Shown here piece after piece: positions 26,819-35,593 of a stretch of DNA of 64,000 nucleotides (position 1 is its first letter; every line of letters starts with the position of its first letter). This stretch comes from Dyadobacter jiangsuensis (lineage in GTDB: Bacteria > Bacteroidota > Bacteroidia > Cytophagales > Spirosomataceae), in the NCBI RefSeq assembly GCF_003014695.1, contig NZ_PYAS01000004.1, forward strand, positions 310,001 through 374,000, in the 5' to 3' direction. A program made the position numbers and the translations under genes. The notes beneath the pieces were generated by a model. The model ran no database searches. It saw only the letters and a program-made list of their open reading frames with translations, and was not told where the DNA came from.

Positions 26819-29800
26819 ATGAGAAAAACTCAACGAGTCAATGAGCCTGTACCCAGTTCGGTCCCGCTCATTTTCCTGAGGATCGGTTTCTTTCTGTTAC
26901 TGTTCTCCGGCCCGATATCCCGAAGTCACGCACAGCAGGCCGGGCCGGATTCAAGCCGAAAGACCAAGCCCGATACGCTCACCAACCCGGTCCAGAAACC
27001 TGATCCAGCATCAACCCGACCGGCCTCCGATACCCTCCCCAAGCCTCGAAATACCACCGATTCTGCTTCCAAATCCTCCTCCTCACCACTGGTGAAACCC
27101 TCGCAGAATTTCGACCCGCTGGCCAAGCCGGCTCCTCAAAAAGATTCATTGAATAGACAAAACGCCGTAACGCCGGCCGGCAAGCCCGACAGCACTGCCA
27201 AGCCCGCGCAAACAGGCAATGCCAACGCAGCGCAGCCGGCACAGAATGCAGCGCCCGACTCCGCTACCGCGCAAAAACCCGCCCCGTCAGGGGAGACGGA
27301 CGCCGGTCCCGATGCGCGCGCCATCAAGGGCGTGGTAAAGGACGAAAAGGGAGCAGGAATGCCCGGAGTGGCCGTTTTGGTAAAAGGAACCCAGATTCAG
27401 GCCATTACCGAGCCCGACGGTTCTTTCCAGATGAAAGTCCCCGCGAAAGGCGGCATATTGGTGTACAGCTTTGTGGGATTCACCACTAAAGAAGTACCTA
27501 TTACCGGCCTCAGTACTTACGACGCGCAGCTCATTCCGGAAGCCAAGGCTTTGAAAGAAGTTGTGGTGGTAGGGTACGGTGCCCAGAGCAAACGCGACCT
27601 GGCAAGTTCGACTTCGAGGGTGGCCTCGCAGGAGTATAAGTCGGCGGTGATCAATACCATCGACCAGGCCATTCAAGGCCGGGCAACCGGTGTTCAGGTG
27701 GTGGAAAGCTCGGGTGAACCGGGCGCGTCAGCGGTGGTGAGGATACGTGGTAACAACTCGCTGAGCGGGAACAATGAACCGCTCTACGTGATCGACGGCT
27801 TCCCGATGCCCCCTTACCGCGAGGCGGGGGCCAATTTCTACGGATCCTATACACAAAACGGCTTGTACGGCATCAATCCGAACGATATTGAAAGTATGGA
27901 AATCCTCAAAGATGCTTCTGCAACAGCCATTTACGGTTCTCGCGGGGCCAATGGGGTAATCCTGATCACGACGAAATCGGGCAAGCGGGGCGAGGGCCGC
28001 GTGGAGCTGGTCAATAAGACTTCGTTCGGCCAGGTAGCTAATCCGATCCGGATGATGAACTCGCGGCAATATGCGGAGGTAATCAATGAAAGCTTCCGTG
28101 TTACCGATCGCAACCCGCCATTTGAAAACCTGGACAGTGCGATGACGAATACCGACTGGGTGGACGCTATTACGCAACCGAGTTTCCGGCAGGACATTAC
28201 GCTGAGCCTCTCGGGCGGCAGCCCCAAGTCGTCGTACTACATTTCAGGTAATTATCTCAAAGACAAAGGCACGATTATCAACTCTAACAACGACCGGGCA
28301 AGCCTGCGCGTCAATCTGAATAACGAGATCAACAACTGGTATACGGTCAAAGGCCAGCTTTCATTCTCCCGCCAGAAAACCAACCGCGCGGTGACTGCTT
28401 CGCGTGCGTGGCCGAGCTCGGGCGGACTCATGGACGGTCTGCGCGCTGCGCCCACGCTGGAACTCGATTACCTGGGCAACAACAGTTTAGGTATTCCCAA
28501 CTACCAGGGCTATTATTTTTCCAATCCCTATAATGAGCTGATGGCGAAAACCGATGTGACGCAGAGCGATTATTCGATCCTGAACATCGAGAATTACTTC
28601 AAGATCGCCAACGGGCTGCAACTGGTGGTAAGCTTGGCCGGTAACCAGAACCTCACCCGGCGTAAAGTATTTCTGCCGCCGTCCACGGCCGAGGGGAATC
28701 AGGTGAAAGGAAAGGGCAGCAACAATACAGCCAATACGTATAGCTATAACTTCAATTCCTACCTGCAATACGAAAAGACTTTCCGGAAGAACCATTATCT
28801 CAATACGACGCTGGGTGTGGAATATAACGACCAGACTGTTGAATTCGTCAACACCAACTCTTCCGGCTTCGATGTGCCGTTTTTCGGTGTCGACAATATC
28901 GGTACGGCCTCCTCGCAGGTGATCGCTTCGTATAAGGAGAAACGCATTTTGCAGTCAGGGTTCCTGCGGGCCAACTATACTTTCAAAGGAAGGTATGTGC
29001 TCAATGCTTCGGTCCGAGCGGATGGCGCTTCCGCATTTGCGGAGAATAAAAAGTACGGCATATTCCCGGCGGTAGCGGTGGCGTGGAACCTCGACCAGGA
29101 GGAATTTATGAAGGGCGTTACCTTCGTTACCAACACCAAATTCCGCGCGTCTTATGGTGAAACCGGTAGCCAGGCCATTTCACCTTACTCGTCGCTGTCG
29201 TTATACAGCGCCGGTTTTTATGAAATGGGGCCCGGCGGTGACGGCGCGGTGATCAATACGGGCGTGTTCCCGAATACGATCGCCAACCCGAACCTCTCCT
29301 GGGAGCGGACGAAGCAGTTCAACGTCGGAGTTGACTTCAATGCGGTCAAAGACCGGATCGTGCTTAGTTTTGATTATTACAACAAAGTCACCTCCGACCT
29401 CCTGCAACAACGGAAGGTGCCTACCCAATCGGGCGTTGGTACCATCATCGACAACTATGGAACGATGCGTAACCGCGGAGTCGAACTGAGTATTCAGGGG
29501 AATATCATTCAGAAGAAGAATGTGAACTACTCGACGCGACTCAATATTTCGAGAAACGTCAACACGCTGGTCAACCTCGGCGACCGCACCCAGCCCGATT
29601 ACGTGAGTATCAATGGTAACCTGCTGGGAGGTGTTTCGGGCATCCTGATTCCGGGGCAGGAAGTAGGACAGTTTTTTGGATACCGTGTAGACGGCCTGAG
29701 CCAGAAAGACGATTTCGACGCCAACGGTAACCCCAAATTTCCTACGTTCGAAGGCCCTGCGCCTGCCGGCTCGAAAGGAAATCCGCTTTATGGCGCTTGG

Positions 29801-30376
29801 AAATATTCGGATGTCAATGGTGACGGTATCATTACCGCAGACGACCGTGTGAAACTCGGCAAATCCACACCGGACTTTACATTCGGATGGAGCCACGACT
29901 TTACCTGGAAAAACTTCGCAGTGAATGCATTGTTTACCGGTTCGGTTGGAAATGACGTGCTCAACCTCACGCGGTTCTACATCAGCAATGGCGTTGTCGA
30001 TTATGGTGGGGTAGGGTTCAACCAGTCGGAAGAGTGGTTCCAGCACCGTTATACCGAGGCTAACCCGCACAACAATCCGAAATACCCGGGCGTGCAGCGC
30101 GGGATCGCGTCGGGAGATATCAACTCTGTGATGCTGGAAGACGGCAGTTTTGCCCGGCTGAAAATGCTGACGGTCTCCTACACCTTCCCGAGGCTCGGCC
30201 CGATCCAGAACCCGCGGCTTTTTGTGACGGGCACCAACCTCTGGACCTTGACCAATTACTCCGGCTTCGATCCCGAAGTGAGCTCTTATGCGCAGTCCCT
30301 GCTGCAACAGGGTATAGACTACGGTGCATATCCCGCACAGCGCTCGTATACCATCGGGTTCTCCTGCAATTTCTAG
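26819..30376 (+). CDS. SusC/RagA-family receptor with a long low-complexity N-terminal extension
   Basis: 1185 residues. A signal sequence (hydrophobic core near 16-33, cleaved near SHAQ) is followed by about 125 residues rich in Pro, Ser, Lys, Asp and Ala (about 40-165; KPDTL, KPDPAS, DTLPKP, KPDSTAKP), which ordinary SusC proteins lack. Then come the carboxypeptidase-like domain (IKGVVKDEKGAGMPGVAVLV to about 245), the TonB-plug region with VVVGYGAQSKRDLASS, IRGNNSLSGNNEPLYVIDGF and KDASATAIYGSRGANGVILI, and the barrel up to the terminal SCNF. It imports an unknown polymer fragment with the SusD protein encoded next. The extension could span the periplasm or touch peptidoglycan; that is inference. 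Confidence 0.95.
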   Translation: MRKTQRVNEPVPSSVPLIFLRIGFFLLLFSGPISRSHAQQAGPDSSRKTKPDTLTNPVQKPDPASTRPASDTLPKPRNTTDSASKSSSSPLVKPSQNFDPLAKPAPQKDSLNRQNAVTPAGKPDSTAKPAQTGNANAAQPAQNAAPDSATAQKPAPSGETDAGPDARAIKGVVKDEKGAGMPGVAVLVKGTQIQAITEPDGSFQMKVPAKGGILVYSFVGFTTKEVPITGLSTYDAQLIPEAKALKEVVVVGYGAQSKRDLASSTSRVASQEYKSAVINTIDQAIQGRATGVQVVESSGEPGASAVVRIRGNNSLSGNNEPLYVIDGFPMPPYREAGANFYGSYTQNGLYGINPNDIESMEILKDASATAIYGSRGANGVILITTKSGKRGEGRVELVNKTSFGQVANPIRMMNSRQYAEVINESFRVTDRNPPFENLDSAMTNTDWVDAITQPSFRQDITLSLSGGSPKSSYYISGNYLKDKGTIINSNNDRASLRVNLNNEINNWYTVKGQLSFSRQKTNRAVTASRAWPSSGGLMDGLRAAPTLELDYLGNNSLGIPNYQGYYFSNPYNELMAKTDVTQSDYSILNIENYFKIANGLQLVVSLAGNQNLTRRKVFLPPSTAEGNQVKGKGSNNTANTYSYNFNSYLQYEKTFRKNHYLNTTLGVEYNDQTVEFVNTNSSGFDVPFFGVDNIGTASSQVIASYKEKRILQSGFLRANYTFKGRYVLNASVRADGASAFAENKKYGIFPAVAVAWNLDQEEFMKGVTFVTNTKFRASYGETGSQAISPYSSLSLYSAGFYEMGPGGDGAVINTGVFPNTIANPNLSWERTKQFNVGVDFNAVKDRIVLSFDYYNKVTSDLLQQRKVPTQSGVGTIIDNYGTMRNRGVELSIQGNIIQKKNVNYSTRLNISRNVNTLVNLGDRTQPDYVSINGNLLGGVSGILIPGQEVGQFFGYRVDGLSQKDDFDANGNPKFPTFEGPAPAGSKGNPLYGAWKYSDVNGDGIITADDRVKLGKSTPDFTFGWSHDFTWKNFAVNALFTGSVGNDVLNLTRFYISNGVVDYGGVGFNQSEEWFQHRYTEANPHNNPKYPGVQRGIASGDINSVMLEDGSFARLKMLTVSYTFPRLGPIQNPRLFVTGTNLWTLTNYSGFDPEVSSYAQSLLQQGIDYGAYPAQRSYTIGFSCNF

Positions 30377-30399
30377 TGTTGACCAATGTATCTGAAAAC

Positions 30400-31989
30400 A
30401 TGAAAATACATATCAAGATATCCGTAATGCTGCTGGCGCTGCTGGCCATTGCATCCTGTAAGGACAATCTCGAAGAATCGCCCTATTCTTCCCTGGGCAA
30501 GGATGTGGCATTCAAAGACGAGGACGGCCTGAACCAGGCGACGATCGGGGTGTATCAGGCCTGGACGACCACCGACCACTCCGATATTTTCAATCGTTTT
30601 GTGCTGGCCGAATCGGGCCACCGGTATGCAACCGCCGGTATTCTCGGCTCCGGCGCGGACCCGTACTATCGTTTTGCGCATACGCCCGTTTCGGGCGCGT
30701 TCGAATCGGTTTGGGCGCGGTTTTACAAGATTATTTACCGGGCTAATACCGTCATCGGTAATGCAAAGCTGGCTGTTCCCGGTGAGGAAGAGGAAGCGGA
30801 CCCGTACATCGCCGAGGCGCGCGTGCTGCGGGCTTATGCCTACTTCAACCTCGTCAGGCTGTTTGGCGGCGTGCCGCTGATATTGAAGGAGATCGGGTCG
30901 TTTGAGGAAAAAGACCTCATTTTCGCGCCCCGTGCAACCGATGCAGAGGTGTATGAAGCCATCCTGGCCGATCTCGCATTTGCCGAAACCATCCTGCCGG
31001 ATTCGCGCGGCGGGGCGGAGCTGGGACGTGTTTCGGCAGGCACGGTGAAGGCGCTGATGGGCAAAGTGTATCTTACCATGGCAGGCAAGCCTTTGAACCG
31101 TACGGAAAATTATCAGAAGGCCGTTGAAAAGCTAAGCGAGCTCGTGGGCGCAGTGAATGAGGAAAAGTACGATATGGAGCTGCTTCCCAACTTCGCCGAT
31201 GTATTTGCATTGGCCAATGAGCGTAACCGTGAAATCGTGCTGTCGTTCGGCTATTTCGTCAATCCTTCGAACCAGAATGGTAACATATTGCCGTTCCATT
31301 TATTCCCGTCCGGCCTGGTAAATGGCGATGAGCAGACGAACTACGGTTTGACTTATGACTTCTATAAACTATTCGACAAAACCGATACAAGGCGTGACTA
31401 TACGCTGGTTTCCAGGTATGCATTCACAGGCGGAGCACGTGCGGGAGCCGAGCCGGGTGACAGTATCATTTATGACCCGAAGACCTCCCATTACCTGAAC
31501 CAGCGGACCAAGGAGCCATTTTCACATGATGATTTCAAATATGGTATCGCCTTCGGGAAGCTCGCCCGGGAAGCACGCCCGGCCGGAGCACCTGTGCAGG
31601 GATATAGCTCGGACCTGATCGAAATGCGGTTTTCGGATGTGCTGCTGATGCTTGCCGAAGCATTGGTCGAAACCGGTAAGCCTGCGGATGCGCTTCCGCT
31701 GCTCAACCGCGTGCGGGCCCGTGCGAAGGCCGCACCTTCCAAGGCCGCCGGTACAGCCGCATTGCGCACGGCCATCCGCACCGAACGCAGGCTGGAACTG
31801 AGCGGGGAGTTTAATACCGTGTTCGATATCCGGCGCTGGGGAACGTTGCAGGAAGAAATCGGCGCGATGACCGACGAGCAGATCGTCGGCAACGTGCTGG
31901 TACCCTACGCGCCGCGCCTCGAACTTTATCCTATCCCACAGTCGCAGATCGACGCAAACCCGAATCTGCGGCAGAATGACGGCTGGTAG
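30400..31989 (+). CDS. SusD/RagB-family nutrient-binding lipoprotein
   Basis: 529 residues from the ATG at 30400 (MKIHIKISVMLLALLAIASC), which gives a proper lipobox with Cys20. An in-frame GTG at 30376 overlaps the SusC stop, but would add residues before the signal peptide. SusD features: EESPYSSLGKDVAF, YKIIYRANTVIGN, AEARVLRAYAYFNLVRLFGGVPLI, and the C-terminal LLMLAEALVE, LLNRVRARAKA, ERRLELSGEFNTVFDIRRWG and YPIPQSQIDANP. It covers the SusC barrel on the cell surface. A SusD gene 23 bases behind SusC is the standard arrangement. Confidence 0.96.
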   Translation: MKIHIKISVMLLALLAIASCKDNLEESPYSSLGKDVAFKDEDGLNQATIGVYQAWTTTDHSDIFNRFVLAESGHRYATAGILGSGADPYYRFAHTPVSGAFESVWARFYKIIYRANTVIGNAKLAVPGEEEEADPYIAEARVLRAYAYFNLVRLFGGVPLILKEIGSFEEKDLIFAPRATDAEVYEAILADLAFAETILPDSRGGAELGRVSAGTVKALMGKVYLTMAGKPLNRTENYQKAVEKLSELVGAVNEEKYDMELLPNFADVFALANERNREIVLSFGYFVNPSNQNGNILPFHLFPSGLVNGDEQTNYGLTYDFYKLFDKTDTRRDYTLVSRYAFTGGARAGAEPGDSIIYDPKTSHYLNQRTKEPFSHDDFKYGIAFGKLAREARPAGAPVQGYSSDLIEMRFSDVLLMLAEALVETGKPADALPLLNRVRARAKAAPSKAAGTAALRTAIRTERRLELSGEFNTVFDIRRWGTLQEEIGAMTDEQIVGNVLVPYAPRLELYPIPQSQIDANPNLRQNDGW

Positions 31990-32037
31990 CAGGAATTTCG
32001 GAGTTTCAGATGTAATTTCAGGTTTTTAAATTACACT

Positions 32038-32790
32038 ATGAAAACTCCTTTCAGATCGGGTGCAGCATTGCTTGCGGGCCTATGCCTGATGGCTTCGTGC
32101 CAGAAGCACCTCACCGTTTCCAAAAGCGAATACAAACAATACGGCATCGACCAGCAGGTCGGTGCCGATTCTGCTATAATACGGTACTATCAGCCGTATA
32201 AGGACAAAATGCAGGCCGAAATGAACCGGGTCGTGGGGCAGACAGAAGTGGCGCTCACCAAGCCTTCGGCCCCGGAAACCCTCATGGGTAACTTTTTCGC
32301 CGATGCGATGCTTAAAGAAGGTTTGAAGAAAGATCCTGCCATTCAATTCACGCTGGCGACCAAAGGTGGCCTGCGCACCACTTTTCCCAAAGGTAATATC
32401 ACGGTGTCCCACGTTTTCGAGCTCATGCCGTTTGAAAATGAGATGGTGGTACTCAAATTGTCGGGGCCGAATGTGCAGCAGGTGATTGATTTTATTGCTA
32501 AAAAAGATGGCGAACCAGTGTCCGGCATCCGAATGAAAATCAGGGATAACAAAGCCTATGACGTTACCATCGGCGGCGAACCCTTTGATATAAACAAGAC
32601 CTACAACCTGCTTACCTACGACTACCTGGCCGATGGCGGCGACGAGCTGGAATGCCTCCGCAACCCGCTGGAACGCCATGAAATCAATCAGAAAGTAAGG
32701 GAAGCATTGTTTGAAAATATCAGTGACCTGACGCGTCAGGGTAAGAAAATAACCGCTCAGCTCGATGGAAGAATTGTTTCAGATAAATAG
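32038..32790 (+). CDS. 5'-nucleotidase C-terminal-domain lipoprotein
   Basis: 250 residues. Signal peptide with lipobox (GLCLMASC, Cys21). The mature part is only the C-terminal, substrate-binding domain of the UshA/5'-nucleotidase family: TLMGNFFADAMLKEG, ATKGGLRTTFPKGNITVSHV, FELMPFENEMVVLKLSG, and YNLLTYDYLADGGDE near the end. The catalytic metallophosphatase domain is encoded by the next gene, which overlaps this one by 26 bases. Together they probably dephosphorylate nucleotides or other phosphate esters outside the cytoplasm. The gene order (C-domain first) is the reverse of the domain order in fused enzymes. Confidence 0.9.
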   Translation: MKTPFRSGAALLAGLCLMASCQKHLTVSKSEYKQYGIDQQVGADSAIIRYYQPYKDKMQAEMNRVVGQTEVALTKPSAPETLMGNFFADAMLKEGLKKDPAIQFTLATKGGLRTTFPKGNITVSHVFELMPFENEMVVLKLSGPNVQQVIDFIAKKDGEPVSGIRMKIRDNKAYDVTIGGEPFDINKTYNLLTYDYLADGGDELECLRNPLERHEINQKVREALFENISDLTRQGKKITAQLDGRIVSDK

Positions 32791-33706
32791 GAGGGATTTC
32801 CTCAGAAAGGGTGGCCTCGCCGCTGCTGCATTGGGTTTGGGTTCTGTACCGGCCTTCGCTCAACGCGATTCAGTCGTGCAGCTTACCATTCTCCATACCA
32901 ACGACGTGCACAGCCGTATCGATCCGTTCCCGATGGATGGCTCGCGTAATCAGGGGCTTGGCGGGGTAGCGCGGCGGGCGGCATTGGTAAAGCAAATCCG
33001 AGCTGAGCAGCCGAATGTGCTTTTGCTGGACGCGGGGGATGTTTTTCAAGGCACGCCGTATTTCAATTTGTACGGCGGCGAGCTCGAACTGACGATCATG
33101 AGCCAGATGGGCTATGACGCTGCGACGATGGGTAACCATGATTTTGACAACAGCATCGCCGGTTTTGCGAAACAGCTTCCGCACGCGAACTTCCCGTTCC
33201 TGGTCAGTAATTATGATTTCAATAATACCGAACTGAAAGGCAGAACACAGCCTTACAAGGTATTTAAAAAGCAGGGGTTGAAAATCGGTGTTTTTGGGGT
33301 TTGTATCGAGTTGGAAGGGTTGGTAAACAAAAAGAATTACCTCGAAACCGTTTATCTCGACCCGATCGCGAAAGCTAACGAAATGGCTTCAATGCTTAAA
33401 AACGAACAGCATTGCGACTTCGTGATCTGCCTTTCGCATTTGGGATACAAATACAAGGAAAACAAGGTTTCGGACCAGATTCTGGCCAAATCCACACGCA
33501 ATATCGACCTGATCATCGGCGGCCACACGCATTCGTTTATGAAGGAGCCCGAAAATATCCTGAATCTGGATGGTAAGGTTACGACCATTAACCAGGTCGG
33601 CTTTGCCGGTATTAACCTCGGGCGGCTGGATTATTTCTTTGATCGGGAGAAGGGAGGGCAGAAGATGGTATCGGTAGTGTTGCCGGTGAGAGGGATGTTG
33701 GGTTAA
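32765..33706 (+). CDS. Tat-exported 5'-nucleotidase metallophosphatase domain protein
   Basis: 313 residues. The N-terminus has a twin-arginine signal (NRRDFLRKGGLAAAALG). The rest is a calcineurin-like metallophosphatase domain with all metal-site motifs of UshA: LHTNDVHSRID, LLDAGDVFQGTPYF, MGNHDFDNS, and IIGGHTHSFM. It lacks the C-terminal substrate domain, which is made by the upstream overlapping gene. The dimetal centre loaded in the cytoplasm would explain Tat export, while the partner lipoprotein goes through Sec. The two likely meet at the periplasmic membrane surface. The start is fixed by the Tat signal. Confidence 0.92.
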   Translation: MEELFQINRRDFLRKGGLAAAALGLGSVPAFAQRDSVVQLTILHTNDVHSRIDPFPMDGSRNQGLGGVARRAALVKQIRAEQPNVLLLDAGDVFQGTPYFNLYGGELELTIMSQMGYDAATMGNHDFDNSIAGFAKQLPHANFPFLVSNYDFNNTELKGRTQPYKVFKKQGLKIGVFGVCIELEGLVNKKNYLETVYLDPIAKANEMASMLKNEQHCDFVICLSHLGYKYKENKVSDQILAKSTRNIDLIIGGHTHSFMKEPENILNLDGKVTTINQVGFAGINLGRLDYFFDREKGGQKMVSVVLPVRGMLG

Positions 33707-33751
33707 TAATGAGTGAATATGTGAATGAGAACGATCTTGAATAGGGATTAA

Positions 33752-33932
33752 ATGCCGTCAGGCATATAACCTTCGTAGCAAACCGCAACCAGTATGCATA
33801 TGGCGAATGCCCTTGGGCATGCAACAACAACGCATAGAACAGTGTCGCCGCCGGGTTTGTTGTTACATCCCTGACGGGATTTTCGATGAATGTGACTGCG
33901 TTGTGGCTACCGATATTTCATCGCTACGCGAT
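33752..33932. repeat. Composite four-palindrome element, copy A
   Basis: Four short palindromes at regular spacing: ATGCCGTCAGGCAT (33752), ATGCCCTTGGGCAT (33807), ATCCCTGACGGGAT (33867) and ATCGCTACGCGAT (33920). The starts are 55, 60 and 53 bases apart. Flanks of the inner two boxes (GCAACAACAA after box 2, TTTGTTGTTAC before box 3) are complementary too, so the whole 181 bp can fold as nested hairpins. It lies between two convergent genes and has a close relative at 38711-38892. Confidence 0.85.
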
Positions 33933-33959
33933 TTGCATTTCGCCATTCAATGGGGCCAT

Positions 33960-35573
33960 TTACTCAAGATGCAAAAACTGCTGCCGTACCTTCTCCTCTT
34001 CCAGGTCGATCTGGGCGAGGTGCTGGCGGATGATTTCTTCCTCGTAGGTTTCTTTTTTATTGAATTCGTGCAGAATTTGCCTCTTATGGGCAAGTAGATC
34101 CTTGTTAATGTCCTGATAGCGTGTTATATACGCATGGCTGGCTTTTGCTTCTTCAAATTCTTTCACGTGATCGAGAAAGCCCAGGTCACTTTCGAGCTTG
34201 AACTTCAATCCGCGTAGAAGTTCGTGGCTGTCGATTTCATCCGCATATTTCTCATTGATCAAATCCAGCGAGGCTTTTGCGAGTTTCCGGCGGATGATCA
34301 CATCCTGTTCTTGTGCGGGGATTTCGTAATCGCGGTCCTCGGCTTGCATCCACCGGGCTACGGCTGGTAGGGTAAGTCCCTGGAAAACCAGTGTTACCAA
34401 AATCACCACAAAAGTGATGAAGAGAATCATATTCCGTTGGGGAAACGGCTGACCGTTGTCGAGCAGCAGTGGAATTGACAATGCCGAAGCGAGCGAAACC
34501 ACCCCACGCATACCCGCCCAGCCGAAAATAATGGGCATCCTGTAACCCGGACTGCTGTCGGCGGTTTTGATGAACCGACTTATAAACACGGTGAAAATGG
34601 ACGCGCCTACCGTGCTCGCAATTCGGGTGATGATCACTACTGCTGAAATGATCAGCCCATATTTGATAGCCTGGCCGAGTGATGCATCGCCCAAGCCTTG
34701 GATGATGACCGGCAGTTCCAGCCCGATGAGCATGAACACAATGCCGTTCAATACAAAACCGACTGTCGACCAAACATTGATGCCTTGTATGCGGCTCAAA
34801 TGGCTCAGAATGCTGTGCTGGTTACGCGAAAGGAAGAGCCCGCCGGTGACGACGGCAATCACGCCCGAAAAATGAAATTCCTCAGCGGCGATGTACATCG
34901 CATAAGGCGCTACGAACGTCAGGATCGTATCGATGCTCGGTGTCGTAGGAAGCCAGCGGAGGATGGCGTAAAAGATCAGGGCAATGCCCAAGCCGATCGC
35001 AAAGCCCATCCCGATGACCAGAAAAAAGCTGCCGATTGCGTCGGTAAGGACAAAACTCCCCGAAGCAACCGCTACCAATGCGAAACGGAAAACGATCAAT
35101 GAGGATGCGTCGTTCAGCAAACTTTCACCTTCGGCAATGGTGATGAGGCGCTTGGGGACTTTCACATTTTGCAGAATGGAGGAGGTAGCTACTGCATCGG
35201 GCGGGGAAATGATACCGCCCAGCAAAAAGCCCAGTGCGAGCGTGAATCCGGGTATGACCGCCTGCGATACGTACGCGATCACGCACGAGGTGAATATCAC
35301 AATAATGAATGCAAATGAACCGATCACGCGCCGCCATTTCCAGAAATCTTTCCAGGAGGTTTGCCAGGCTGCTTCGTAGAGGAGCGGCGGCAGGAAGATC
35401 AGGAATATCAATTGCGGATCAATCTCCACCGACGGCAGGCCGGGAATAAGGCTCAGTACAAGCCCGCCGAGCACGAGCACGATTGGGTAAGCGATTTTGA
35501 TCCTTTGCGCCAGCATGACCAGGAACATGATCACCACTACCAGCGAAAGATAGAGAATAATGGATTCGTGCAT
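33960..35573 (-). CDS. CPA1-family Na+/H+ antiporter
   Basis: 537 residues. About twelve hydrophobic segments fill the first 410 residues, starting IILYLSLVVVIMFLVML. The ion-site motifs are present: ISPPDAVATSSIL in one half-helix and EGESLLNDASSLIVFRFAL with the ND pair of the electroneutral NhaP type. FGWAGMRGVVSLASALSIPL is the late conserved segment. The last 120 residues are a charged, helical cytoplasmic tail. It exports Na+ or K+ in exchange for protons. It lies 20 bases downstream of a cytochrome P450 gene and is probably co-transcribed with it. Confidence 0.93.
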   Translation of the reverse strand: MHESIILYLSLVVVIMFLVMLAQRIKIAYPIVLVLGGLVLSLIPGLPSVEIDPQLIFLIFLPPLLYEAAWQTSWKDFWKWRRVIGSFAFIIVIFTSCVIAYVSQAVIPGFTLALGFLLGGIISPPDAVATSSILQNVKVPKRLITIAEGESLLNDASSLIVFRFALVAVASGSFVLTDAIGSFFLVIGMGFAIGLGIALIFYAILRWLPTTPSIDTILTFVAPYAMYIAAEEFHFSGVIAVVTGGLFLSRNQHSILSHLSRIQGINVWSTVGFVLNGIVFMLIGLELPVIIQGLGDASLGQAIKYGLIISAVVIITRIASTVGASIFTVFISRFIKTADSSPGYRMPIIFGWAGMRGVVSLASALSIPLLLDNGQPFPQRNMILFITFVVILVTLVFQGLTLPAVARWMQAEDRDYEIPAQEQDVIIRRKLAKASLDLINEKYADEIDSHELLRGLKFKLESDLGFLDHVKEFEEAKASHAYITRYQDINKDLLAHKRQILHEFNKKETYEEEIIRQHLAQIDLEEEKVRQQFLHLE

Positions 35574-35593
35574 AAAATTCGTTTAGTGTCGGC

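Noticed and set aside
29201..30307. A 368-codon open frame antisense to the second SusC gene
   Set aside because: A shadow of the SusC barrel; no start context or protein features of its own.
33707..33959. Insertion sequence or MITE with its own transposase
   Set aside because: The repeat here has no open frame, no clear target-site duplication and no transposase gene in the window; mobility is possible only in trans and is not shown.
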